Below, one piece after another: positions 1 to 5,103 of a stretch of DNA of 5,103 bases. Position 1 is the first letter of the stretch. Each line of letters begins with the position of its first letter. A model generated the notes under the pieces. It saw nothing but the letters and a program-made list of their open reading frames with translations, had not been told where the DNA came from and did not search any database. Origin of the DNA: an uncultured Acidimicrobiaceae bacterium (GTDB lineage: Bacteria > Actinomycetota > Acidimicrobiia > Acidimicrobiales > Microtrichaceae); contig CALMLJ010000489.1 of the NCBI GenBank assembly GCA_937868025.1, forward strand, positions 1 through 5,103. Direction: 5' to 3'. The position numbers were made by a program, and so were the translations under genes.

Positions 1-545
1 CCGTAGCGACCCCACTGGAAGTCCTGGCACGAGGCGAACACGAAGCGGAACGAGTTCGGCGACGCGTCCGCTGCCGGGAAGGTGCGGGTCCGGCCCGTCG
101 GGCTCGTCTGGTCGCCGGCCCGGAAGCGGTAGAAGTACCACGTGTCGGGCCGCAGGCCGGTTACGTCGACGTGGACGGAGTGGGCCAGCGCCGCGGTCGC
201 AGTCGCGATGCCGGAGGCCACCAGGTCGGTGAAGGCCTCGTCGGTCGCCACGTCGTAGGCGACCTCGACGTCGGTGGAGGGCGACCCACCGTCGACGGCG
301 ACCGGCGCCGAGGCGAGGCGGGTCCAGATGACCACGCGGTCGTGGAGCGGGTCACCGCTCGCGACCCCGAGGGCGAAGCTCCCGGCGGCGAGCGCCGCAG
401 CCGGCGCTGGCGTCGCAGCGGTCACCGGCTCGGGCGACGTGGTCGGCGGCGATGCCGACGACCTCGTCGAGGCGTCGTCGTCGGTGGTGCACGCCACCGC
501 GACGGTGGCCGCGGCCAACGAGGTCAAGAACGTTCTGCGGTCCAC
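1..545 (-). CDS. phoD: PhoD-like alkaline phosphatase, N-terminal part (runs off the left edge)
   Basis: The first 181 codons of a secreted phosphomonoesterase/phosphodiesterase of the PhoD family, which releases phosphate from organic esters outside the cell. The GTG start at 545-543 is chosen because GAGGGGG (551-557) sits 5 nt upstream and a stop lies shortly before it in frame. The product opens MDRRTFL, a twin-arginine-type motif, followed by a hydrophobic stretch (residues 9-18) ending AVAC, with Cys19 as a possible lipobox cysteine. A low-complexity Thr/Ser/Pro/Ala linker covers about 20-50. The PhoD N-terminal domain follows, with FALGVASGDPLHDRVVIWTR at 57-76 and GLRPDTWYFYRFR at 130-142. 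The metallophosphatase domain begins at 166 with FRFVFASCQDFQWGRY; Cys173 matches the iron-binding cysteine of known PhoD enzymes. Family members are usually around 500 residues or more, so about two thirds is missing, including the remaining metal ligands. Family assignment is firm; lipidation is inferred. Confidence 0.93.
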   Translation of the reverse strand, partial: MDRRTFLTSLAAATVAVACTTDDDASTRSSASPPTTSPEPVTAATPAPAAALAAGSFALGVASGDPLHDRVVIWTRLASAPVAVDGGSPSTDVEVAYDVATDEAFTDLVASGIATATAALAHSVHVDVTGLRPDTWYFYRFRAGDQTSPTGRTRTFPAADASPNSFRFVFASCQDFQWGRY

Positions 546-550
546 ACCCA

Positions 551-557
551 CCCCCTC
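551..557 (-). promoter_or_regulatory. Ribosome binding site of phoD
   Basis: On the minus strand this reads GAGGGGG and ends 5 nt before the GTG codon at 545-543. It supports that start over the in-frame GTG two codons upstream (551-549), which overlaps the site itself. Confidence 0.65.
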
Positions 558-569
558 GGGAAGGGCATC

Positions 570-575
570 AGAGTA
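570..575 (-). promoter_or_regulatory. Possible -10 element of the phoD promoter
   Basis: On the minus strand this reads TACTCT, which fits the loose actinobacterial TAnnnT pattern. It lies 7 bp downstream of the PHO-box repeats, which would occupy the -35 region, as expected for a promoter driven by a response regulator. Transcription would begin near 562-564, giving a leader of roughly 18 nt. This is a pattern match only. Confidence 0.4.
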
Positions 576-582
576 ACGCTGT

Positions 583-604
583 GTTCACCTCGTGTTCACC
601 TTCG
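583..604 (-). promoter_or_regulatory. PHO box: two 11-bp direct repeat units upstream of phoD
   Basis: Read on the plus strand, GTTCACCTCGT (583-593) is followed directly by GTTCACCTTCG (594-604). The first eight bases are identical and the period is exactly 11 bp. In Streptomyces, PhoP binds tandem 11-nt direct repeat units with a GTTCAYYY-like core, and phoD-type genes are known members of that regulon. Related regulators such as RegX3 act in mycobacteria. The box lies 38 bp upstream of the phoD GTG and 14 bp past the end of the reductase gene. The core reads on the strand opposite to phoD, which is a mild caveat. Binding by a PhoP-type regulator is inferred. Confidence 0.75.
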
Positions 605-618
605 GGACCAGAGCCCGT

Positions 619-1374
619 CTACAGCAGCATCCCGCCGTCGACGACGAGGGTGTGGCCGCAGATCCACGAGGCGGCGTCGGAGGCGAGGAACAGCGCGGCG
701 TTGGCGATGTCGTCGGGTTCGCCGAGACGCTGCATCGTGACGAACTTCCCCACCGATTCCTCGTTGCCCTCCCAGAGGGCCCGGGCCATGTCGGTCTTCA
801 CGAGGCCCGGCGCCAGCGCGTTGACCCGGACGGTGGGAGCGAGTTCCTTCGCGAGCGTCTTCGTCAGGTGGATCAGGGCCGCCTTGGTGACGTTGTAGTT
901 GCCGAGCGAGGGCTCCACGGTGAGGCCGCCGATCGACGCGACGTTGATGATCGACCCGCCGGGACGGTCCTTCATCGAGGCGTGCCATGCGTACTGGGAC
1001 CAGAACAGGGGCGCCTTCAGGTTGACCTCGGTCGTCTTGTCCCACCGCCCGGGGTCGATGTCGAGGGTGGGGCCCATGTACGGGTTGGTCGCGGCGTTGT
1101 TGACGAGGATGTCGATGCCGCCGAAGCGCTCGACGGTCGCCGCCACACACGCCTGTGCTGCGTCGAGGTTGCCGGCGTTGGCCTCGAACACCTCGATGTC
1201 CGCGTCCGGGGTGGCTGCGAGGATCTCGGCGCGCGCCGCCTCGAGGGCGTCGAGCTTGCGAGACGAGATCATGACCTGGGCGCCGGCGGCGGCGTACGCC
1301 GCGGCGATCGCCTTGCCGATCCCCTTCGACGCGCCGGTGATCAGTGCGACTTTTCCATCGAGACGAAGTTCCAT
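619..1374 (-). CDS. Short-chain dehydrogenase/reductase, DHRS4-like, probably NADPH-dependent
   Basis: A complete 251-residue classical SDR, a cytosolic Rossmann-fold oxidoreductase acting on an alcohol/carbonyl pair. The cofactor motif TGASKGIG is at 13-20, NNAA at 92-95, and the catalytic set is N118, S147, Y160 and K164, with Ser and Tyr 13 residues apart as usual. Lys17 together with Arg39 in SSRK (37-40) argues for NADP(H). The C-terminal half, with [22 protein letters not shown]-like QRLGEP and VVDGGM, resembles the DHRS4/FabG-like group (carbonyl or retinol reductases in animals). The real substrate is not deducible. Start ATG 1374-1372 gives the normal SDR N-terminus ([10 protein letters not shown]), but I see no Shine-Dalgarno sequence before it. 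It runs in the same direction as phoD but is separated from it by a PHO box, so the two are probably not co-regulated. Confidence 0.95.
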   Translation of the reverse strand: MELRLDGKVALITGASKGIGKAIAAAYAAAGAQVMISSRKLDALEAARAEILAATPDADIEVFEANAGNLDAAQACVAATVERFGGIDILVNNAATNPYMGPTLDIDPGRWDKTTEVNLKAPLFWSQYAWHASMKDRPGGSIINVASIGGLTVEPSLGNYNVTKAALIHLTKTLAKELAPTVRVNALAPGLVKTDMARALWEGNEESVGKFVTMQRLGEPDDIANAALFLASDAASWICGHTLVVDGGMLL

Positions 1375-1418
1375 CGGCCGGAGACTATCGATGCGGCGCG
1401 GCCGGTAGCGTGCCGCCC
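1375..1418. promoter_or_regulatory. Divergent promoter region between the SDR gene and the DUF255 operon
   Basis: These 44 bp must hold the start signals of the SDR gene (minus) and of the DUF255 gene (plus), unless one promoter lies inside the opposite gene. The only A/T-rich spot is ACTATCGAT (1384-1392). On the minus strand GATAGT (1389-1384) is a weak -10 candidate 9 nt from the SDR ATG, and on the plus strand TATCGAT is equally weak. CGGCCGG occurs twice, at 1375-1381 and 1399-1405. Neither gene shows a clear ribosome binding site here, so very short leaders are possible. Confidence 0.35.
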
Positions 1419-3467
1419 GTGAACCGCCTCGCCACCGAGACCAGCCCCTATCTTCGCCAGCACGCGGACAATCCGGTCGACTGGTACCCGTGGGGCCCCG
1501 AGGCCTTCGCCGTCGCCCGTGAGACCGACCGCCCCGTCCTCCTGTCGGTGGGGTACTCGGCGTGCCACTGGTGCCACGTCATGGCACACGAGTCGTTCGA
1601 GGACCCCGAGACGGCGGCGTTGATGAACCGCCTCTTCGTCAACGTCAAGGTCGACCGCGAGGAACGCCCCGACGTCGACGCCATCTACATGGAGGCCACG
1701 CAGGCCATGACGGGCAGCGGCGGGTGGCCGATGACCGTCTTCATGGACGCCGACGGTGCCCCGTTCTATTGCGGCACGTACTTTCCGAGGACGGGCCGGG
1801 GCGGCATGCCGTCGTTCACCCAGCTGTGCGCAGCGATCGACGACGCGTGGCGACACAAGCGCGAGGGCCTCGCCGAGCAGGCGCAACACCTCACCGAGTA
1901 CCTACGCCGGCAGCCGAAGTTCAACACCGACGCCGAGCCGGTGGGCGTCGAGGCGCTCGGCCAGGGCGAGGAGCAGCTGCTGCGACAACACGACACCCGG
2001 TGGGGTGGCTTCGGCGGCGCACCGAAGTTCCCGCAATCGATGTCGGTCGATCTCCTGCTGCACCAGGCGCTCCGCACCGGCTCGACCGAGGCATTGGCGG
2101 CCGCGACCCGCTCGCTCGACGCGATGTGCGCGGGCGGCATGTACGACCACCTGGGCGGCGGGTTCGCCCGCTACTCCGTCGACGAGCAGTGGCTGGTGCC
2201 GCATTTCGAGAAGATGCTCTATGACAACGCCCTGCTGCTGCGGCCGTACCTGCACGCCTGGCAGATGACCGGCAACGCGGCGTACCGCCGGGTCGTCGAC
2301 GAGACGATCACGTACCTGCTCCGCGACCTCCGCCATCCCGACGGCGGGTTCTTCTCGGCCGAGGACGCCGACTCGCTCGACGCCCACGGCCACAGCGAGG
2401 AGGGCGCGTTCTACGTGTGGTCCCTCGACGAGCTGCACGACGTCGTGGCCGCCGCCACCGACGACGCGACGGCGACGTTGTTCGAGGAGACCTACGGGGT
2501 GACCCGCAGCGGCAACTTCGAGACCGGCTCGATCCTGTTCCGGTCCGTCGGGGCGTTCGGTGACGACGGCGACGACGAGCAGGCCGGGCGCCTCGCCGCC
2601 GCCCGTCACGCGCTGTTCGAGCACCGCGGTCGCCGGTCGCGCCCCGGCCTCGACGACAAGGTACTCACCGAGTGGAACGGGCTCCTGCTCGCATCGCTCG
2701 CCGAGGCGGCCGCGGCGTGCGGCGAACCGGCGTGGCTCGCGGCAGCCGTGGCCCAGGCGGAGTTCCTCTGCCGCGAGCTCCGCGGAGCCGACGGCCGCTG
2801 GCACCGCAGCTGGCAGGCCGACGGCGGCGCCCGTCACGCGGGCTACGCGCACGACTACGCCGCGCTCGTCGACGGGTTCACCCGCCTCTACGAGGCGACG
2901 GGGTCGCTGCGCTGGCTCGACGAGGCACGGGCGACGGCCACGGCGCTGCTCGACCTCTTCGAGGACACCGAAGCCGGCGGCCTGTTCACCACCGGCCACG
3001 ACGCCGAGGCGCTCATCTCCCGCCCCAAGGATCTGATGGACAACGCAACACCGTCGGCGTTGTCCACGGCGGCGATCGGGTTGCAGCGCCTCGCGGCGCT
3101 GGGTTCGGCGGACGATCCCGAGACCGCCCGCTACTCGTCGTCGGCCCGAACGATGATGGCGGTCCTCGGCCACGTCGCGGGGGAAACGCCCCTGGCCTTC
3201 GCCAATCTCCTGTTGGCGATCGAACTCGACGCCGTGGGGATCACCGAGGTGGTCATCGTCGGCGATCGTCCCGACCTGGTGGCCGAGGCCCGCGCGACCT
3301 GGCGTCCCCTCACCGTGCTGGCGTGGGGCGAGACCGGGAGCGGATCGTTGTGGGATGCGCGAGAGAACGGGCTCGCCTACGTGTGCGAGGGCCAGGTGTG
3401 CCACCAACCGGTCGGCACCGCGGCCGAGCTGGCCGCGCAGCTGGGCCGCGGCTCGCAGCGGTCGTGA
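1419..3467 (+). CDS. DUF255 thioredoxin-domain protein (YyaL/SPATA20 family)
   Basis: A complete 682-residue protein, the usual size for the family. The GTG at 1419 is preferred because it yields [20 protein letters not shown], the standard family N-terminus; GTG 1410 would add three residues. The thioredoxin-like domain (about 1-165) carries C49-H-W-C52 inside [11 protein letters not shown]. The rest is an alpha/alpha-barrel, six-hairpin-glycosidase-like region with the family motifs [11 protein letters not shown] (195-205), [15 protein letters not shown] (239-253), HFEKMLYDN (262-270), [12 protein letters not shown] (308-319) and [10 protein letters not shown] (412-421). The C-terminus has the paired cysteines of YVCEGQVC. 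No signal peptide is visible, so it should be cytosolic. Its biochemical activity is unsettled: a redox role is suggested by CxxC and a sugar-related role by the barrel fold. It probably heads an operon with the two genes that follow. Confidence 0.95.
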   Translation: MNRLATETSPYLRQHADNPVDWYPWGPEAFAVARETDRPVLLSVGYSACHWCHVMAHESFEDPETAALMNRLFVNVKVDREERPDVDAIYMEATQAMTGSGGWPMTVFMDADGAPFYCGTYFPRTGRGGMPSFTQLCAAIDDAWRHKREGLAEQAQHLTEYLRRQPKFNTDAEPVGVEALGQGEEQLLRQHDTRWGGFGGAPKFPQSMSVDLLLHQALRTGSTEALAAATRSLDAMCAGGMYDHLGGGFARYSVDEQWLVPHFEKMLYDNALLLRPYLHAWQMTGNAAYRRVVDETITYLLRDLRHPDGGFFSAEDADSLDAHGHSEEGAFYVWSLDELHDVVAAATDDATATLFEETYGVTRSGNFETGSILFRSVGAFGDDGDDEQAGRLAAARHALFEHRGRRSRPGLDDKVLTEWNGLLLASLAEAAAACGEPAWLAAAVAQAEFLCRELRGADGRWHRSWQADGGARHAGYAHDYAALVDGFTRLYEATGSLRWLDEARATATALLDLFEDTEAGGLFTTGHDAEALISRPKDLMDNATPSALSTAAIGLQRLAALGSADDPETARYSSSARTMMAVLGHVAGETPLAFANLLLAIELDAVGITEVVIVGDRPDLVAEARATWRPLTVLAWGETGSGSLWDARENGLAYVCEGQVCHQPVGTAAELAAQLGRGSQRS

Positions 3468-3468
3468 C

Positions 3469-3473
3469 CGGAG
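3469..3473 (+). promoter_or_regulatory. Ribosome binding site of the secreted-protein gene
   Basis: CGGAG lies just after the stop codon of the preceding gene and 10 nt before the GTG at 3484. It is a modest match and slightly distant, but it is the only candidate in the 16-bp gap. Confidence 0.4.
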
Positions 3474-3483
3474 CGTCGGGCCG

Positions 3484-4758
3484 GTGAGGACCAAGGTCAA
3501 AGTCGGGCTCGGTGTGGCCGGGGCGATGGTGCTGCTCGCCGTCGCCGCGGGCGTGGTCGCTCAGCACCAGAGCGGCACCGCCGACGGCCCGCCCGCCACC
3601 CTCCCGCCGGGGACCGACCCGATGGTCGTCGTGCGGCCCTTCGCTCCCGAAGTCGCCTGGAACCGCCCGGTCGCCGAATTCGGCCGCTCCGAGACCTACG
3701 CCGCGTACGCCGAGAAGTTCTGGAAGTACGGGAGCTACGGCGGTTGGGACGACCCCGACCAGCGCGGCGACGTGTACCTGGAGCTGCGCAACTACTCGAC
3801 ACCGATCTACGACGCCCGGCTCGCCACGAGCACCAAGCGCGCCTACTTCGCCAACTTCGGGTTTCCGCCGTCGGCGGGCTACTCGATGGTGATCCCCTGG
3901 AACGACAACTGGGAGGCCGCGAGCGGCAACGACGCGTTCATCCTGATGGTGAACCCCGATACCGGGGAGAACTGGGTCGTGTGGTCGTACCAGAAGAACA
4001 ACCCGACGACCTGTCTGAACGCCGCCAACCTGGCCAACGGGTTCACGCCGTTCCGCGACCTCTGCACCGGTGGTGTGGGCAAGCTCACGAACGAGGACGG
4101 CAGCGACGGCGACTACCGCACGTGGAACAGCTACCAGAACGGCCGTGGCATGGGGATCCCCAAACTGGCGCTGATCACCACGCCCTACGAGGTGCAGGCC
4201 GGTTCGATCGACCACGCCCTCGAGATGACGGTGTTCAACTCGATGTTCGGACCGCCGTGTACCGAGGCCGAGGTCGGGACGGCGGCGGCCGGCTCGACGT
4301 GCGGCTTCTACGTCCCGCCCGCGACGCGGGTGGAGTGGAACGACGGCCCGCCGAACAACTGCGGAGAGAACACTCAACCGAACACCGTCGCGACCCGGGA
4401 GAAGACGATTCCGGAGGGGATGCGGTTCGCCCTCGACATCTCCGACGCCGACATCGAGGCCTGGCTCGATGCCCGCGGGTACACGGACCCACTCCGCTCG
4501 ACGGCCCGCATCTTCGCCGTCGCCCTCCGCGACTACGGATGGATCATCGCCGAGACCGGCTGCTTCGGCCTGTCGATCGAGATCGACGGCATGGTGAACC
4601 CCGACGCCAAGGCGATCTGGAACACGCTCGGGTTCGAGGACACCCCCGATGCCGGGCACATGCTCGACGGGCTCTTCACCGAGGACCGCATCTACGTCGT
4701 GAACCCGCCGGCCCCGTTCGAGGGAACGACGCAGCCGTCGCCCGGTCGCGCCAGGTAA
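3484..4758 (+). CDS. Secreted or membrane-anchored six-cysteine protein of unknown function
   Basis: A complete 424-residue protein. The reading frame stays open into the upstream gene, but GTG 3484 is the sensible start: it gives a basic tip (MRTKVK), a hydrophobic stretch at 7-26 and a V-V-A site before Gln27, suggesting export with cleavage or an N-terminal anchor. A Pro/Thr-rich linker (about 28-46) leads into a mature domain rich in Tyr, Trp and Asn. After the signal there are six cysteines (177, 194, 259, 273, 293, 360), an even number compatible with three disulfides outside the cytoplasm. The segments KLALITTPYEVQAGSIDHAL (227-246), VPPATR, IPEGMRFALD (309-318) and TARIFAVALRDYGWIIAETG resemble a pattern I recall from secreted bacterial proteins (IDHAL, PATxxDG, PxGxRxxL, ALQxYGxxVxD). 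I know no proven activity for it. A carbohydrate-related surface role is only a guess. It lies 16 bp after the DUF255 gene. Confidence 0.85.
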   Translation: MRTKVKVGLGVAGAMVLLAVAAGVVAQHQSGTADGPPATLPPGTDPMVVVRPFAPEVAWNRPVAEFGRSETYAAYAEKFWKYGSYGGWDDPDQRGDVYLELRNYSTPIYDARLATSTKRAYFANFGFPPSAGYSMVIPWNDNWEAASGNDAFILMVNPDTGENWVVWSYQKNNPTTCLNAANLANGFTPFRDLCTGGVGKLTNEDGSDGDYRTWNSYQNGRGMGIPKLALITTPYEVQAGSIDHALEMTVFNSMFGPPCTEAEVGTAAAGSTCGFYVPPATRVEWNDGPPNNCGENTQPNTVATREKTIPEGMRFALDISDADIEAWLDARGYTDPLRSTARIFAVALRDYGWIIAETGCFGLSIEIDGMVNPDAKAIWNTLGFEDTPDAGHMLDGLFTEDRIYVVNPPAPFEGTTQPSPGRAR

Positions 4759-4769
4759 AACGGTCCCCC

Positions 4770-5103
4770 ATGACCTCCGATCCGACAACGGCGCCACCCT
4801 CCCCGTCCCCGAGCCGACGGTTGTGGGAGCTGATCGAACCGATCCACGCCGTCACCTACTTCTCGGCCGCGTGCCAGGACGCGATGACCGAGGTCGGGAT
4901 GAAGGGCTTCTGGATGGGCTACTTCGCAGCGCGGAGTGCCCCCTTCGGCGCCGCTGCGCCCGCCCTCGTGGAGGCGACGTTCTACAACTTCGCCCCCACG
5001 CTCGTCCGCCGCGCCCTGCCCGATGCCTGGGCCCGCGCCACCCCCGCAGACGTGCTCACGGCGCGCTCGGCGGCCGCGGCGATCGCCCTGCGCCAACTCG
5101 CTC
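4770..5103 (+). CDS. SCO6745-family protein, N-terminal part (runs off the right edge)
   Basis: The first 111 codons of a cytosolic actinobacterial protein that I recognise as SCO6745-like, from RRLWELIEPIHAVTYF (16-31), GMKGFWMGYFAARSAPFGA (43-61) and FYNFAPTLVRRALPDAW (71-87). Members are annotated as SCO6745 family and sometimes as helix-turn-helix or MarR-like proteins; no function is established to my knowledge. The ATG at 4770 is followed by a Pro/Ser/Thr-rich tail of about 14 residues before the conserved part begins. The gap to the preceding stop is 11 bp. The nearest purine-rich stretch, AGGTAAAA, overlaps that stop, so translation may be coupled to the upstream gene. The frame stays open to the window end, and the family is roughly twice this length or more. 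Confidence 0.8.
   Translation, partial: MTSDPTTAPPSPSPSRRLWELIEPIHAVTYFSAACQDAMTEVGMKGFWMGYFAARSAPFGAAAPALVEATFYNFAPTLVRRALPDAWARATPADVLTARSAAAAIALRQLA

Noticed and set aside
460..485. Repetitive gtcg-rich stretch
   Set aside because: It encodes the Asp/Ser-rich linker of the phosphatase and reflects codon bias and low-complexity protein, not an independent repeat element.
603..617. Possible terminator hairpin (CGGG/CCCG) after the SDR gene
   Set aside because: The stem is only 4 bp with a 7-nt loop and no T tract, too weak to call; it also overlaps the PHO-box end.
1344..1418. ATG at 1344 as a longer start for the DUF255 gene
   Set aside because: It would overlap the 5' end of the SDR gene and add 25 residues that do not resemble the family, whose proteins normally begin MNRLxxETSPYL, as the GTG at 1419 gives.
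592..1422. Plus-strand open frame opposite the SDR gene
   Set aside because: It mirrors a complete SDR with all catalytic residues on the other strand, and its own product has no recognisable features.
3355..3483. ATG at 3355 as a longer start for the secreted protein
   Set aside because: The extension lies inside the DUF255 coding region and would bury the export signal that begins properly at GTG 3484.
1902..3500. Long minus-strand open frame opposite the DUF255 gene
   Set aside because: Long antisense frames are common in G+C-rich coding DNA. Its product is Arg/Gly/Val-rich with no recognisable motif, while the plus strand encodes an unmistakable family member.
3310..4797. Long minus-strand open frame opposite the secreted protein
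   Set aside because: Same shadow pattern: Arg/Val/Gly-rich, spans the junctions of three plus-strand genes and has no domain signature.

Overview
The window is high-G+C DNA in which codon third positions are nearly always G or C. GTG starts are used for at least three of the five genes. The proteins point to an actinobacterium: a PhoD-type phosphatase with a streptomycete-like PHO box, an SCO6745-family protein and a DUF255/YyaL-type thioredoxin-domain protein. An environmental Acidimicrobiia-like lineage is my guess, but the sequence alone does not settle it. I see no RNA genes, mobile elements, CRISPR arrays or recognisable prophage parts.

Layout: five genes lie around a short divergent region at 1375-1418. 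To the left, on the minus strand, are a short-chain dehydrogenase/reductase (1374-619, complete) and then the 5' part of a phoD-like alkaline phosphatase (545 down to the left edge, incomplete). Between these two is a 73-bp gap. It holds two perfect GTTCACC units spaced exactly 11 bp apart (583-604), the layout of an actinobacterial PHO box. A possible -10 element and a good ribosome binding site follow, so phoD appears to have its own phosphate-starvation promoter despite lying in line with the reductase gene.

To the right, on the plus strand, are three tightly spaced genes that probably form one operon. They are a complete DUF255/SPATA20-like protein with a thioredoxin-type CHWC motif (1419-3467), a secreted or membrane-anchored six-cysteine protein of unknown function (3484-4758), and the start of an SCO6745-family protein (4770 to the right edge). 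The gaps are 16 and 11 bp.

The window does not show one coherent pathway. The best-supported functional unit is phosphate scavenging (phoD plus PHO box). The least understood gene is the secreted protein at 3484-4758; its C-terminal half resembles a motif pattern I recall from other secreted bacterial proteins without a known activity. I did not find a clear new defence or mobile system here.
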